Assembly: GCF_000820505.1 (NCBI RefSeq)
Contig: NZ_JWJD01000002.1
Span: forward strand, 85,153-149,152
Direction: 5' to 3'
Length of the DNA: 64,000 nucleotides
Origin: Geoalkalibacter ferrihydriticus DSM 17813
GTDB lineage: Bacteria > Desulfobacterota > Desulfuromonadia > Desulfuromonadales > Geoalkalibacteraceae
A program made the position numbers and the translations under genes. The notes under the pieces were generated by a model that saw nothing but the letters and a program-made list of their open reading frames with translations, had not been told where the DNA came from and did no database searches. Positions 7,523-17,650 of this stretch are shown piece after piece (the first letter of the stretch is position 1; each line of letters begins with the position of its first letter).

Positions 7523-7978
7523 TCAGCGTTGATTATTCTGCGGCTCACCCAGGGCGCCACCGCTGGAGGGCTCAAGCATTTCGATTCCAGGCAGAGCCTC
7601 AAGTGCTGCACCTTTGAGGCTTATGCGCTCGATCTGCATTTGCTCGATGCCTTCACGGCCGGGCCGCAAGAGAGTGATTGCCGCGGAACTACCCACCGGC
7701 CCCCATAAATGCCGGCTCACCACTTCGGCGAAATCACTGCCGCGCAGAGGAAACCCGTCAACGGCGATGATAAGATCACCGGGCAGCACTCCAGCAGCGG
7801 CAGCAGGAGAGTTCTCGACCAGCGCCAGGACCACTAATTCCCCCGTTGAGGTGGGCACCACCTGCAAACCTATCCCACCCCATGACTGTTCCTGCGCGGC
7901 CCACCCAGGCAGGGATGCTCCTGCTGCAAGGAGCACGACGATGAGCACCCTCGGCCACAGCCTTGTGAATCGCGTCAC
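7523..7978 (-). CDS. Secreted or periplasmic PDZ-domain protein
   Basis: A signal peptide is visible (RR-containing n-region, hydrophobic core at about residues 9-22, cleavage after GWA-A near residue 28). A PDZ domain follows, covering about 33-115: the carboxylate-binding loop region GGIGLQVV, then SPAAAAGVLPGDLIIAVDG, the hallmark PDZ segment. There is no protease domain, so it may act as a periplasmic adaptor or as an uncharacterised HtrA-like partner. The start is GTG at 7978, preceded by GAGGG. It lies ten bases after the YciO/Sua5-family gene, suggesting cotranscription. Confidence 0.8.
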   Translation of the reverse strand: MTRFTRLWPRVLIVVLLAAGASLPGWAAQEQSWGGIGLQVVPTSTGELVVLALVENSPAAAAGVLPGDLIIAVDGFPLRGSDFAEVVSRHLWGPVGSSAAITLLRPGREGIEQMQIERISLKGAALEALPGIEMLEPSSGGALGEPQNNQR

Positions 7979-7988
7979 AGCGGTTCCC

Positions 7989-8603
7989 TCAAAGTTGGTG
8001 AATCCAGGTCAGATCGCCCGCCCCTTCGCGCAACACTTCAATGCGGTCTCCGATCAGGCTGATGACGCTGGAGGGGTCGCCACGCAGTATGCCGCCGTCA
8101 ATGACGATATCGAGCATGCGTCCGAGCTTCTCTTCGATATCCAGGGGATCATGGTAGACATCCTCGCCGGAAATATTGGCGCTGGTGGTCACCAGGGGGT
8201 GCCCAAGCTCGCGCACGATGGAGAGCGCAATAGGGTTTTCGGGAATCCGAATCCCAACGGTTTTCTGCTTGGTCACCAGACTGTCAGGCACTATGCGCGT
8301 TGCCTCCAGAACAAAGGTGTAGGGCCCGGGCAGATGACGCTTCATGATTTTAAAGGCAAAGTTGCTGACCTGGGCATAGTTGGCGACATCAGACATATCC
8401 GCGCAGATAAAAGAAAAGGGCTTGCGCAGATCGCGTTTTTTGATCTGAAAAATATTCTTCACGCCCTTTTTATTGAAAATGTCGCAGCCGATGCCATAGG
8501 TGGTATCGGTGGGATAGGCGACTACGCCACCTTGTTTGAGGGTCTCAACCACCTGGTGAATCAGTCGTGCCTGAGGATTTTGCGAATTAATTGAAAGAAC
8601 CAT
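7989..8603 (-). CDS. Sua5/YciO/YrdC family protein
   Basis: The 204-residue protein is a single YrdC-like domain with the nucleotide-binding segments YPTDTTYGIGCDI near the start, KKRDLRKPFSFI at about residues 53-65 and TTSANISGED at about 138-147. Family members make threonylcarbamoyl-AMP for the t6A modification of tRNA (TsaC/Sua5) or are the less understood YciO paralogues. Length and overall layout fit YciO better than full-length Sua5. Whether this is the cell's t6A enzyme cannot be decided here. The ATG at 8603 follows GGAG. It heads a short leftward run with the PDZ gene. Confidence 0.85.
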   Translation of the reverse strand: MVLSINSQNPQARLIHQVVETLKQGGVVAYPTDTTYGIGCDIFNKKGVKNIFQIKKRDLRKPFSFICADMSDVANYAQVSNFAFKIMKRHLPGPYTFVLEATRIVPDSLVTKQKTVGIRIPENPIALSIVRELGHPLVTTSANISGEDVYHDPLDIEEKLGRMLDIVIDGGILRGDPSSVISLIGDRIEVLREGAGDLTWIHQL

Positions 8604-8691
8604 GAGGACACTCCATCAAAAAGGCCGTGGTGTGTTGTGCGAACGAAACTTCCATATTTTAACACATGAGACTAATTTACCGATGGACTTT

Positions 8692-8964
8692 TCAGAGGAG
8701 AAATTTAAGTTCATCGATCTTGCGTAAAGACGCATAAATCCGGGTGAGTTGATCGAAATTCTCCAGGTGCACCCGCACTGTGACCGAAAGATAGTTGCCC
8801 TTGGTGCTGGCCCGTGTCTTAACGGCGTCCTCGGCAATGGGAACGGTTTCGGCGACTGCACGGCGCACCTTTTCAATGAAAATCACACTATTGGGCCCCA
8901 TGGCTTTGAACAGGTGATCGCAGGGAAAATTCAACAGATCTTCGGCACGGGGCTGCTCAGGCAT
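8692..8964 (-). CDS. DUF493 (YbeD-like) family protein
   Basis: The 90-residue protein matches the DUF493/YbeD pattern: a ferredoxin-like alpha-beta fold with [11 protein letters not shown] near the N terminus and a middle strand [15 protein letters not shown]. coli YbeD is a small cytoplasmic protein of uncertain role. The start ATG at 8964 overlaps the dut stop by eight bases; a TTG at 8970 is an alternative. Overlap with dut implies translational coupling. Confidence 0.85.
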   Translation of the reverse strand: MPEQPRAEDLLNFPCDHLFKAMGPNSVIFIEKVRRAVAETVPIAEDAVKTRASTKGNYLSVTVRVHLENFDQLTRIYASLRKIDELKFLL

Positions 8965-9421
8965 TATCAATCTCTATTCGAAAACCGGTATGGCCAAAGC
9001 CCCCGGAGTTACGTGGCGTTTCGTCCAGCAAAGGCACCTCTCGCAGACTGGCCTGCAACACCCGCGCGATGACCATTTGCGCAATACGGTCACCGGGCTT
9101 GAGATGAAAGGCCTCCTGCCCGTGGTTGATGAGAATAAGGCTGATTTCTCCACGATAATCGGCATCAATGGTTCCTGGAGAGTTCACCAGAGTGACCCCG
9201 TGTTTGAGGGCAAGGCCGGAGCGTGGCCGTACCTGCCCCTCGTACCCGGGAGGAATCGCCAAAGCCAGCCCGGTCGGCACCAGGATCCGCGCACCGGGAT
9301 CAAGCATCAGGGGGGCCGGGATCGCGGCATGAAGATCCATGCCGGCAGCCAGATTCGTCATATACCGAGGGAGTACCGCCTCGGAGCGCAAGACCTGAAC
9401 AGGAATATCAATTTTGCTCAT
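8957..9421 (-). CDS. dut: Deoxyuridine 5'-triphosphate nucleotidohydrolase (dUTPase)
   Basis: The 154-residue protein hydrolyses dUTP to dUMP and pyrophosphate, keeping uracil out of DNA and supplying dUMP for thymidylate. The five conserved trimeric-dUTPase motifs are present: [31 protein letters not shown] with the catalytic Asp, GDRIAQMVI and the C-terminal arm [11 protein letters not shown]. Length is standard. It overlaps the downstream DUF493 gene. It follows pnp after a strong terminator (9479-9523), so it probably has its own promoter in the short gap, although I see no clear one. Confidence 0.95.
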   Translation of the reverse strand: MSKIDIPVQVLRSEAVLPRYMTNLAAGMDLHAAIPAPLMLDPGARILVPTGLALAIPPGYEGQVRPRSGLALKHGVTLVNSPGTIDADYRGEISLILINHGQEAFHLKPGDRIAQMVIARVLQASLREVPLLDETPRNSGGFGHTGFRIEIDNA

Positions 9422-9478
9422 TTAGTTTTTCCGAATGATTGACAAAAGCGGTTTCTTAACCTTTGGCCGCGCCCCCTC

Positions 9479-9523
9479 AAAAAAAAAAGGCCCTTTCCTG
9501 GAATCTATCCCAGGAAAGGGCCT
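9479..9523 (-). terminator. Rho-independent terminator after pnp
   Basis: AGGCCCTTTCCTGG (9488-9501) pairs perfectly with its complement at 9510-9523 around an eight-base loop. On the minus strand the stem is followed by a run of about ten T residues (9488-9479). It lies about 95 bases beyond the pnp stop codon. Confidence 0.92.
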
Positions 9524-9618
9524 GCACGGATTTGAAACAGGAAGCTCAGCCGACCCCAGGCGAAACGAAGAGGCGACACCAGGCCGCTTTCATCCCACCC
9601 GTCGCGGAGCTTGAATCC

Positions 9619-11712
9619 TTATTCCGCCAAGCTCTGGCCCAGGGCCTCTTTGCGTGAAAGCTTGATTTTTCCCGACTTGTCGATACCGATGCACTTAACC
9701 AGTACCTGATCACCTTCTTTGAGAATATCGGTTACATTCTGGACCCGCTCTTTGGCCAATTCTGAGACATGAACAAGACCATCGGTGCCAGGGAAGATTT
9801 CAACAAACGCACCGAACTCCATGACTTTACGCACGGTGCCCATATACAGTTTGCCGACTTCAGCCTCCTGCGTCAGATCGCGAATCATCTGAATAGCCTG
9901 CTTAGCGGCCTCGCCGTCGGAAGAGGCAATATGGATACGCCCGTCGTCCTGGATGTCGATGGCGCAACCTGTCGCCTCAATAATCGCGCGCACGTTTTTG
10001 CCGCCGGTACCGATGACGGTGCGTACCTGATCGCTTTTAACTTGAATCGTGGTGATACGCGGCGCGTAAGGCGAGAGATCACCGCGAGGCGCCTCAATGG
10101 CCTTGGCCATTTCTCCGAGGATGTGCGTGATGCCTCCCCGCGCCTGGGCCAGGGCTTGCTTCATGATGTCCTTGTTGACTCCGGTGATCTTGATGTCCAT
10201 CTGCAGAGCCGTCACGCCGTCAGCCGTGCCGGTCACCTTAAAGTCCATATCACCGAGGTGATCTTCATCACCAAGGATATCGCTGAGCACAGCGACATCG
10301 TCACCTTCCTTGATCAATCCCATGGCGATGCCGGCGACCGGTTGCTTCACAGGCACACCGGCGTCCATAAGTGCCAGGGAGGAGCCGCACACCGAAGCCA
10401 TCGACGAGGACCCGTTGGATTCAAGGATGTCGGAAACAATGCGAATGGTGTACGGGAAGTCCTCATGCTTGGGCAGAATTTTCGCCACGGAGCGCTCGGC
10501 CAGGTAACCATGGCCGATTTCGCGCCGCCCGGGGAACAGGCGCATACTCGTTTCACCGACGCAGAACGGCGGAAAATTGTAATGCAGGAGGAACTTCTTG
10601 AATTCCATGCCCTGCACGTTGTCCATGCGCTGCTCATCGACAGCGGTACCCAGGGCCGCCGCCACCAGAGCCTGGGTTTCCCCACGCGTGAACAGGGCGC
10701 TGCCGTGGGCGCGAGGCAGCAGGCCGATATCGCAGGAAATGGGCCGTACGGTGGTCGTATCACGGCCGTCGATGCGCACCTTGTCGTCGAGGATCATGCG
10801 GCGGACCACACGCTTCTCCACCTTCCCGATCAGCCCGGAGATTTCATCCGCACGCTCAGGAAACTCTTCGGCAAGAGATTCCTTTACGGAGGTTTTAATT
10901 TCAGCCAGCGTCGCATAACGCTCTTGCTTGGTCTGGATTTTCATGGCAGCAAGAATCTTGTCGGCCGCCAGTTGATTGACTCGTTCCTCAAGCACCGAAT
11001 CAACAACGGGCGAGGCAAATTCACGCTTGGCATTCCCAACCATCTCACGCAGTTTGATCTGCGCGTCGATCAGTGGCTGGAGAGACTGATGACCAAAGAA
11101 AATGGCCTCCAGCATTTCTTCCTCGGAAAGGAAGTCGGCCTCCCCTTCGACCATAATTACCGCCTCACGGGAGCCGGCGACAGTGATATCCAAGTCACTC
11201 TCTCCCATTTGCTGCAGGGTCGGGTTGGCAACGAAATTGCCGTTGACGCGACCGACGCGCACAGCGGCAATGGGACCATTGAAAGGAATATCGGAAACCT
11301 CGACGGACGCCGAGGCGGCAACAATGGCCAAGGTGTCGGGATCATTGATCAGATCAGCGGAAATAACCGTTGGCATAATCTGGGTTTCATACAAGTAACC
11401 CTTGGGGAACAACGGTCGCATGGGACGATCGATAAGTCTGCAGATGAGAGTCTCACGCTCGGACGCGCCGCGCTCACGACGGAAAAAGGACCCGGGGATC
11501 TTGCCGGCGGCGTAGAATTTTTCCTGATAGTTGACAGTCAGGGGGAAGAAATCCTGGCCTTCGCGCATTTTTCTGGCCGACACCACAGTGCACAGCACTT
11601 TGGTGTCACCGTAAGTGATGACCACGGCGCCATCGGCCTGCCGCGCCATTTTTCCGGTTTCGATCGTCAGGGGTTGTCCGTTGAATTCAATTTCTACCTT
11701 GTGATGAGCCAT
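9619..11712 (-). CDS. pnp: Polyribonucleotide nucleotidyltransferase (PNPase)
   Basis: The 697-residue enzyme degrades RNA 3' to 5' by phosphorolysis and is a degradosome component. Two RNase PH-like domains (about residues 10-230 and 310-545) are separated by an all-helical linker. The second contains [21 protein letters not shown] with catalytic Asp residues. A KH domain (about 555-615, with [12 protein letters not shown]) and an S1 domain (about 620-690, with [15 protein letters not shown]) follow. Length is standard. The ATG at 11712 has GGAG upstream. As in many bacteria it lies just downstream of rpsO, with a hairpin between them that may limit read-through. Confidence 0.98.
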   Translation of the reverse strand: MAHHKVEIEFNGQPLTIETGKMARQADGAVVITYGDTKVLCTVVSARKMREGQDFFPLTVNYQEKFYAAGKIPGSFFRRERGASERETLICRLIDRPMRPLFPKGYLYETQIMPTVISADLINDPDTLAIVAASASVEVSDIPFNGPIAAVRVGRVNGNFVANPTLQQMGESDLDITVAGSREAVIMVEGEADFLSEEEMLEAIFFGHQSLQPLIDAQIKLREMVGNAKREFASPVVDSVLEERVNQLAADKILAAMKIQTKQERYATLAEIKTSVKESLAEEFPERADEISGLIGKVEKRVVRRMILDDKVRIDGRDTTTVRPISCDIGLLPRAHGSALFTRGETQALVAAALGTAVDEQRMDNVQGMEFKKFLLHYNFPPFCVGETSMRLFPGRREIGHGYLAERSVAKILPKHEDFPYTIRIVSDILESNGSSSMASVCGSSLALMDAGVPVKQPVAGIAMGLIKEGDDVAVLSDILGDEDHLGDMDFKVTGTADGVTALQMDIKITGVNKDIMKQALAQARGGITHILGEMAKAIEAPRGDLSPYAPRITTIQVKSDQVRTVIGTGGKNVRAIIEATGCAIDIQDDGRIHIASSDGEAAKQAIQMIRDLTQEAEVGKLYMGTVRKVMEFGAFVEIFPGTDGLVHVSELAKERVQNVTDILKEGDQVLVKCIGIDKSGKIKLSRKEALGQSLAE

Positions 11713-11861
11713 TCATGTTCTCCTTGCAAATACGGACGAGCGTGGTGCGTCCATTGGTTGTTCCGCGATCGCGCGGAAATGACCAAAGGAGGATGGCCCG
11801 AGACAGAACCCTCCCCAGGCGGGTGCTCTCTCCGGTCAGCCTCCTCAGTCATACAAATAAC

Positions 11862-11909
11862 CGAAAAACAAAGGCAGCATCCTCCTTAGGGCAAGAAGGC
11901 ATGCTGCCT
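11862..11909 (-). terminator. Hairpin with U-tract between rpsO and pnp
   Basis: AGGCAGCAT (11872-11880) pairs with ATGCTGCCT (11901-11909), with further short pairing in the loop. On the minus strand it is followed by TTTGTTTTT. It lies four bases after the rpsO stop. It can act as an rpsO terminator or attenuator, and possibly as an RNase III target, a regulatory theme known for rpsO-pnp in E. coli. Confidence 0.7.
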
Positions 11910-11913
11910 ATGA

Positions 11914-12180
11914 TTAACGGCGAATACCGAGTTCCGAGATGATCTTGCGGTACCGTTCGACATCCTTGCTCTTGAGATAATCGAGCAGGCGTCGTCTCTG
12001 TCCGACGATTTTCAACAGACCCCGACGGGAATGATGATCCTTCTTGTGGGTCTTGAAGTGATCGGTCAGATAAGTAATGCGCTGCGAAAGCAGGGCAATC
12101 TGGACTTCGGGTGAGCCGGTGTCCTTCTCATGGGTCTTGAACTGTTCGATGATTTCCTGTTTACGTTCCGTGGCCAACAC
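11914..12180 (-). CDS. rpsO: 30S ribosomal protein S15
   Basis: The 88-residue protein matches S15 throughout, including [19 protein letters not shown] and [22 protein letters not shown]15 binds 16S rRNA and helps nucleate the 30S platform. The start is GTG at 12180 with the strong site AAAGGAGGT; longer open frames upstream are not part of the family. It lies between truB and pnp, a common bacterial order. Confidence 0.96.
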   Translation of the reverse strand: MLATERKQEIIEQFKTHEKDTGSPEVQIALLSQRITYLTDHFKTHKKDHHSRRGLLKIVGQRRRLLDYLKSKDVERYRKIISELGIRR

Positions 12181-12248
12181 TGTGCCACCTCCTTTCCGTA
12201 TTACGATATTATCCTGAATGTTCAGGGATTGTCCGCAAGCGTGAAGGT

Positions 12249-12278
12249 TTTCTACCACAATTGCCCAAGACCTGTAAA
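12249..12278 (-). promoter_or_regulatory. Candidate promoter for rpsO
   Basis: On the minus strand TTTACA (12278-12273) is followed after 18 bases by TAGAAA (12254-12249), just downstream of the truB stop and about 70 bases before the rpsO start. The match is moderate. Confidence 0.35.
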
Positions 12279-12285
12279 GCGCTAA

Positions 12286-13203
12286 TCACGCTGCCGCGGC
12301 CTCGGGAAAAACTCTTAACAATTCAAAATCGCCGCGCTTTTCCTGTAATCTCGCCGGCGCATAGCGAGCCACCGCAAGGAGCCGCTCATCCAACACCAGG
12401 GCAATCAGTTCACCCTCGCGACACGCAGACACACCGACCTGCTCAATCAATGGCGGGATACCAACAGAGAGGCGCGCAGCACCCTCATTATCGACCCTCA
12501 ATCGGGGACAATCACGTAAGATATCGACAAGTTTCAGAAACCCTGGGGCTTGTCCGGGCCGCGCATCCTCGGAAAGATCCTCCAGGGATATGCATTCATC
12601 CAGCAAGAAACTCCCCGAGCGGGTACGGCACAAACCTGTCAGATGGGCCCCCGAGCCGAGGACTTCCCCAAGGTCATGAGCAAGGGTGCGGATATAAGTA
12701 CCCTTTGAACAATCAATTTCCAAATCGACAAAGGGGAGATTCAACGAGTGCAGGACAATGCGCTCAATGTACACACTACGGGCGGCACGTTCCACCTCTA
12801 TCCCCTGACGCGCCAAACGGTAGAGGGGAACTCCATCTTTTTTGACAGCGGAGTACATAGGGGGAATCTGGGTGATCTCGCCGAGAAAACCCCGACAGGC
12901 GGAGACCACCTCATCCTGGGTGAGAGCGGGAACCTCACGGCGCTCGACAACCTGTCCGTCAGCATCCTGGGTGTCGGTGATCTCACCCAATTTGAGCGAT
13001 GCCTGATACGTCTTGCTGCCCGCCATGAGAAATTCAACAAGTCGGGTTGCGCGCCCCACCGCGACCGGTAAAACACCTGTGGCCATGGGATCAAGGGTGC
13101 CGGTGTGGCCGACCCGGCGGGTGCGCAGAATCCGTCGAACCCGCGCAACCACGTCGTGGGATGTCATCCCGCGCGGCTTATTGACCAGCAGCAGTCCGTC
13201 CAT
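12286..13203 (-). CDS. truB: tRNA pseudouridine(55) synthase
   Basis: The 305-residue enzyme makes pseudouridine at position 55 in the T-loop of tRNAs. The TruB core begins MDGLLLVNKPRGMTSHD and contains the catalytic segment GHTGTLDPMATGVLP with the nucleophilic Asp, the KxY-like segment GSKTYQASLKLG and a C-terminal PUA-like region. The start at 13203 lies four bases after the nrnA stop; in-frame codons further upstream overlap nrnA and are not part of the family. It belongs to the nusA-infB-rbfA cluster, as in many bacteria. Confidence 0.95.
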   Translation of the reverse strand: MDGLLLVNKPRGMTSHDVVARVRRILRTRRVGHTGTLDPMATGVLPVAVGRATRLVEFLMAGSKTYQASLKLGEITDTQDADGQVVERREVPALTQDEVVSACRGFLGEITQIPPMYSAVKKDGVPLYRLARQGIEVERAARSVYIERIVLHSLNLPFVDLEIDCSKGTYIRTLAHDLGEVLGSGAHLTGLCRTRSGSFLLDECISLEDLSEDARPGQAPGFLKLVDILRDCPRLRVDNEGAARLSVGIPPLIEQVGVSACREGELIALVLDERLLAVARYAPARLQEKRGDFELLRVFPEAAAA

Positions 13204-13207
13204 GCCT

Positions 13208-14179
13208 TTAATCGGCCGCGGACCCGATATGAAGTCGGGAAAAAACAAGACCCCGGACATCTTCAAGGGAACCCTGAACTTCTGCTCCGGCCGCATTGTG
13301 GTGCCCGCCGCCACCAAGTTGTCGCGCCAGAGCACCGACATCGACGCGGCCCTTGCTGCGAAATCCGACCTTGTAAACCTCCGGGCCAATCTGACGAAAC
13401 AAAATAGCCACTTCTACCCCACGAATGGAGCGGGGGTAGTTGACGAACCCATCGGTATGTTCGTGCCCGGCACCTGTGCGATGCATCATTTCATCAGTCA
13501 GCGTCAGACTGGCGAAGGAGCCACAGGGTGAAACATACAGAGTGGCCAGGGACAAGGCGAGCAGCCGTAACCTTTTCTCATCCTGACTCTCGTAGAGGCC
13601 CCCGGCGACATCCCAGGGATTGATGGCCCCCTGCTCCACCATTTCGGCGGCGATACGAAAGGCTTCGGGATCAGCATTGGAATAGCGGAAGGAACCCGTA
13701 TCGGAGAGGATTGCTGTATAGATGCACAGTGCAACTTCGGGCGAAATGGTATAACCGCCGGCCTTGAGCAGGCGATAAATCAAAGCGCCGGTAGCGCTGG
13801 CCTTCTCATCAACGTAGTTGATTTCGCCAAAAGACTCTGAATAGGGATGATGGTCAATATTGATCAGTGTACGGCAAATCTCGTCGAGGGGCGCTTCGGC
13901 GCGGCGCAATTCGCCGGCGTCGAGCAGAAAGCCCAGGTCAAAAGACGCGATCCCGGCGAGATCATGAACCATCGTTTCTGCACCAGGTAGAAATTGCAGC
14001 GGCTGCGGAACCGGGTCGGCATTGAAAGCGACCACGTCCCGCCCCATTTCACGCAGGGCGTTGGCCAAGGCGAGGGTTGAGGCGATGGCATCGCCATCGG
14101 GACTGGAATGAGAGACTACCAGAATCCGGCCTGCCTGCTCAATCTTTTCCAGAATCGCCCTGATCGTCCTGTTGTTCAT
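13208..14179 (-). CDS. nrnA: DHH/DHHA1 nanoRNase / bifunctional oligoribonuclease-pAp phosphatase
   Basis: The 323-residue protein has an N-terminal DHH phosphoesterase domain with [10 protein letters not shown], then FLLDAGE and NIDHHPYS giving the metal-binding Asp and His residues. A C-terminal DHHA1 domain carries [10 protein letters not shown]. NrnA-type enzymes degrade two- to five-base RNAs and dephosphorylate pAp. The ATG at 14179 overlaps the end of rbfA by 41 bases, so translation is probably coupled. Its position between rbfA and truB is common in Gram-positives and deltaproteobacteria. Confidence 0.92.
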   Translation of the reverse strand: MNNRTIRAILEKIEQAGRILVVSHSSPDGDAIASTLALANALREMGRDVVAFNADPVPQPLQFLPGAETMVHDLAGIASFDLGFLLDAGELRRAEAPLDEICRTLINIDHHPYSESFGEINYVDEKASATGALIYRLLKAGGYTISPEVALCIYTAILSDTGSFRYSNADPEAFRIAAEMVEQGAINPWDVAGGLYESQDEKRLRLLALSLATLYVSPCGSFASLTLTDEMMHRTGAGHEHTDGFVNYPRSIRGVEVAILFRQIGPEVYKVGFRSKGRVDVGALARQLGGGGHHNAAGAEVQGSLEDVRGLVFSRLHIGSAAD

Positions 14180-14516
14180 CTTGAATGTCCTGCAGCAGTT
14201 TGTCGATACGATTGCCATAATCGACGGAGGTGTCATAACAGAAAAGCAGGTCAGGGGTATAGCGCATGCGAAGGCGCTTCCCGAGTTCGCGGCGGATGAA
14301 GGGAGTTGAGCTCTTCAGCCCGGCCTCCGATTCGCGCCGCGCTTTTTCATCACCCATTACGGTGAAAAAAACCCGCGCCAGATGGAGATCGGGAGTGACT
14401 TCAACACTGGTGATGGTAACAAATCCGATGCGGGGATCCTTCAAGCCCTTAACCAAAAGGACGGAAATTTCTTTATGGATCTGATCCCCGACCCGATGTG
14501 AGCGCTGAAATTCCAC
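14139..14516 (-). CDS. rbfA: Ribosome-binding factor A
   Basis: The 125-residue protein has the KH-like RbfA fold, with [14 protein letters not shown] at the start, [26 protein letters not shown] in the middle and [13 protein letters not shown] later. RbfA assists late 16S maturation and cold adaptation. The start is GTG at 14516 with AGGAG upstream. The hydrophilic Asp/Gln-rich tail overlaps the start of nrnA. Confidence 0.95.
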   Translation of the reverse strand: MEFQRSHRVGDQIHKEISVLLVKGLKDPRIGFVTITSVEVTPDLHLARVFFTVMGDEKARRESEAGLKSSTPFIRRELGKRLRMRYTPDLLFCYDTSVDYGNRIDKLLQDIQDEQQDDQGDSGKD

Positions 14517-14528
14517 AGCAAAGAACTC

Positions 14529-14816
14529 CTAAAAATGAACTATTTCGCTTTCCCGATCGCAAATCTCAGCTAAGCCGATACGCTCGATTTCTTCTTCGAT
14601 ACGGCTGAACACGGACTCGACGGCCGAGGCATCCTGCGCGACCACAGCCACTCCGATCTGAGACCGTTGCCAGAGATCCTGGTGACCAACTTCCGCAGCG
14701 GATATGGGAAAGCGTTCGCGGCAGCGGCCCAAGATCTTACGCACAATGCCGCGTTTTTCCTTGAGGTTCTGCGGCGCATGCAGAACCAATTCAAATCTGG
14801 CAATCCCGACAACCAT
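14529..14816 (-). CDS. DUF503 / YlxP-like protein
   Basis: The 95-residue protein matches DUF503 (YlxP), a small ferredoxin-like fold with LKEKRGIVRKILGR and NLWQRSQIGVAVVA-like strands. Its genes commonly lie between infB and rbfA, as here. The role is thought to concern ribosome assembly or RNA, but it is not firmly known. The ATG at 14816 follows AGGTG. Confidence 0.88.
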   Translation of the reverse strand: MVVGIARFELVLHAPQNLKEKRGIVRKILGRCRERFPISAAEVGHQDLWQRSQIGVAVVAQDASAVESVFSRIEEEIERIGLAEICDRESEIVHF

Positions 14817-14839
14817 GCGGCACCTGGCGCGAATCAGAG

Positions 14840-17650
14840 TTACAGCAGGGTTTTGGTGGCTTCCATTTCGTAGGCCTCAATAATGTCGCCGATTTTAAGA
14901 TCGCTGAAGTTTTCTAGGCTGATACCGCATTCATAACCCGTTGCGACCTCACGAACATCATCCTTGAAGCGACGCAGCGAGGAGAGCTTGCCCTCCCAGA
15001 CGACGACGCTGTCGCGAACCAGACGAGCTTTCGCGTTACGCACGATTTTGCCATCAAGGACATAACAACCTGCGATGAGCCCGATTTTGGGAACAGAGAA
15101 GGTTTCGCGAACTTCGGCGCGCCCCAGGCCTTTTTCTTTCATGGTCGGAGCGAGCAGTCCCTCCATGGCATTTTTAATATCGGCGACTGCGTCATAGATA
15201 ATGTTGTACAGGCGAATATCGACCCCTTCGCTTTCGGCCAGTTGAGCGGCCTTGGGCTCGGGGCGCACATTGAAGCCGAGGACCACGGCATCGGACGCTG
15301 CTGCGAGATTGATATCGCTCTCGATGATACCGCCGACTCCGGTGTGAATGACCACGAGGCGACAGGCGTCGGTGGAAAGCTTGACCAAGGCGTCCTTGAC
15401 GGCTTCAACCGAGCCCTGAACATCGCCCTTGATGACCACCTTGAGTTCCTTGACATCGCCTTCTTGAATTTTGGCGAACAACTGTTCGAGGGAAATCTTG
15501 CTGGTTTTGGCCAGTTCGACTTCACGCAGCTTCTGCTGGCGGTGTTGAGCCACGTCCTTGGCTTTCTTTTCGTCCTCGACGGCGTGAAGCAGATCGCCGG
15601 CATCAGGCACCCCGCTGAGACCCGTCACCTCGACCGGCATCGACGGTCCCGCCTCTTCGACACGATTGCCGCGGTCATCGACCATGCTGCGAACACGACC
15701 GTAAAAGACCCCGCTGACAATGGGATCGCCGATGCGCAAAGTACCATCCTGAACAAGAACGGAGGCCACAGGACCACGGCCTTTATCCAACCGTGCTTCG
15801 ACGATGATGCCACGGCTGCGCTTGTTGGGGTTGGCCTTGAGTTCAAGAACCTCGGCCTGCAGAAGTACCATTTCGAGCAACTGGTCGATGTTGAGATGTT
15901 CCTTGGCCGACACTTCGGCAAAGATCGTCTCGCCGCCCCAATCTTCAGGCACCAAACCAAACTCTGTCAGCTCCTGCTTGACACGCTCGGGGTTGGCATC
16001 CGGTTTGTCCATCTTGTTGATGGCCACCACGATGGGTACCTCGGCGGCCTTGGCATGATTGATCGCCTCCTTGGTTTGAGGCATAACACCGTCGTCAGCC
16101 GCCACCACGAGAACCACAATATCAGTGGCCTTGGCGCCACGGGCACGCATGGCGGTAAACGCCTCATGGCCGGGCGTATCGAGGAAGGTGATCTTGCGTC
16201 CGTCGAGCTCGACATAATAGGCCCCGATATGCTGGGTAATCCCGCCGGCCTCACCGGCCGTGACGTTGGCGGCGCGGATGGCGTCAAGCAGACTGGTTTT
16301 GCCATGATCGACGTGACCCATGACGGTAACCACCGGGGGCCGGGGCTCAAGATCTTCAGGAGCCTCATCACCCTCCTTGAGGGCGGGAATTTCCTCCAAA
16401 ATCGTCGTCTCGTCAAATGCGACGTTTTCGACCTCATAATTATATTCGGAGGCCAAGAGGGCGGCGGTATCAAAATCCAGCGGGTGATTGATGGTCACCA
16501 TGCTGCCTTGCTGCATCAGCTCGCGGATCAGTTCGTTGGCCTTGATGCCCATTCGTTTGGCGAGTTCACCGACAGTGATGGAATCGGTAATGCGAATGAC
16601 ACGCTTGATCGCCTTGGAGATGGTCACTTCAGTCTTCTTGATTTGCTTGGCACCTTTTTTCGGCCGACGCATCCGCCCGCTACGATCAGGCTCGAAAACC
16701 TCAAGATTGCGCCCTTTACGCGCGGGACGCCCACCGGTTGGCTCACTACCCGGAGAATCATAGCCACCGCGGCTCTTTTTGTTTTTCTTGCCGCCGCGCA
16801 CTTCCTTGGGGGTAAATACCTCGTCAGGCGCCGCAGCAGGGGTGAAGGAGGGACGCCCCTTACCCGCGGGAGCAGGACGACCGGCAGGCGCAGGACGACC
16901 AGCCGGGGCGGGACGACCTGTAGGCGCAGGACGACCTTCGGTAGGCGCGCGGCCTCCAGGAGCGGGACGCGCACCGGCAGGCCGGGAAGCAGGACCTTCA
17001 CGACGCGCAGGCGCACGTTCGCGGCGCTGGGACTCTTCAGTACGACCGGGAGGACTTGAAAGGCGCGAGAGATCCACGCGCCCAAGGACCTTGGCTCGAC
17101 CGGGAGTCGCCTTTTCTTCACGCCGTTCGGGACGAGGCGTCGGTTTTGCGGCAGCGGGTTTTTCCGTTGGAGTTTCTTCGGCGGAGACTTCTTGCTTCTC
17201 GACCTTGTCCGTTGTCGTAGGCGGCTCTTCAGCGGCAGGAGGTTCGGCCACAGGCGCCTCTGTCCTGGCAGGAGATGGGATGTCGACGGGCTCTTCGACG
17301 GGGGGTGGCGACTTGGGGCGCGCCGCTTCCTCTTGAGGCGCGCGTGCGGCAACGGGCGCTTCGGTCTTAACCGGCTCCTCTTTCACGCTTTCTGCAGCAG
17401 CAACCGGCTCCTCAGCGGCCTCGGCGGGGACTTCACGGCGGCGACGGCGAATGATGCCGGGCTTGACACGCTCTTCCTCGATCTGAGCCACAACAGGAGC
17501 GCTAGCCGCTTCCAGCTTTTTCAGATCGCCTTCTTCAAGAACACTCATGTGGTTGGCCACGGAGACTCCCGCCGCATCGAGTTTCTCAAGAAGTTCCTTG
17601 CTTTCCAGCCCCATCTGTTTGGCCAGTTCAAAAACCCGTGTTTTTCCCAT
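14840..17650 (-). CDS. infB: Translation initiation factor IF-2
   Basis: The 936-residue GTPase places initiator fMet-tRNA on the 30S subunit and promotes subunit joining. Residues 1-52 form the N-terminal IF2 helix domain. About 53-330 is a low-complexity Glu/Pro/Ala/Arg-rich linker, with four near-perfect GRPAPxG repeats around 240-270. A second IF2_N domain follows (about 355-405). The G domain starts near residue 445, with [20 protein letters not shown] and NKMDKPD. Domains II, III and IV follow to the end. The ATG at 17650 overlaps the stop of the ylxR gene (TAATG), so the two are coupled. Confidence 0.98.
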   Translation of the reverse strand: MGKTRVFELAKQMGLESKELLEKLDAAGVSVANHMSVLEEGDLKKLEAASAPVVAQIEEERVKPGIIRRRRREVPAEAAEEPVAAAESVKEEPVKTEAPVAARAPQEEAARPKSPPPVEEPVDIPSPARTEAPVAEPPAAEEPPTTTDKVEKQEVSAEETPTEKPAAAKPTPRPERREEKATPGRAKVLGRVDLSRLSSPPGRTEESQRRERAPARREGPASRPAGARPAPGGRAPTEGRPAPTGRPAPAGRPAPAGRPAPAGKGRPSFTPAAAPDEVFTPKEVRGGKKNKKSRGGYDSPGSEPTGGRPARKGRNLEVFEPDRSGRMRRPKKGAKQIKKTEVTISKAIKRVIRITDSITVGELAKRMGIKANELIRELMQQGSMVTINHPLDFDTAALLASEYNYEVENVAFDETTILEEIPALKEGDEAPEDLEPRPPVVTVMGHVDHGKTSLLDAIRAANVTAGEAGGITQHIGAYYVELDGRKITFLDTPGHEAFTAMRARGAKATDIVVLVVAADDGVMPQTKEAINHAKAAEVPIVVAINKMDKPDANPERVKQELTEFGLVPEDWGGETIFAEVSAKEHLNIDQLLEMVLLQAEVLELKANPNKRSRGIIVEARLDKGRGPVASVLVQDGTLRIGDPIVSGVFYGRVRSMVDDRGNRVEEAGPSMPVEVTGLSGVPDAGDLLHAVEDEKKAKDVAQHRQQKLREVELAKTSKISLEQLFAKIQEGDVKELKVVIKGDVQGSVEAVKDALVKLSTDACRLVVIHTGVGGIIESDINLAAASDAVVLGFNVRPEPKAAQLAESEGVDIRLYNIIYDAVADIKNAMEGLLAPTMKEKGLGRAEVRETFSVPKIGLIAGCYVLDGKIVRNAKARLVRDSVVVWEGKLSSLRRFKDDVREVATGYECGISLENFSDLKIGDIIEAYEMEATKTLL

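Noticed and set aside
9769-11889. 706-codon plus-strand frame opposite pnp
   Set aside because: It is a shadow of PNPase in high-GC DNA; motifs, length and start all support only the minus strand.
15242-17059. Long plus-strand frame opposite infB
   Set aside because: Composition is a reverse image of IF-2, and no family features are seen.
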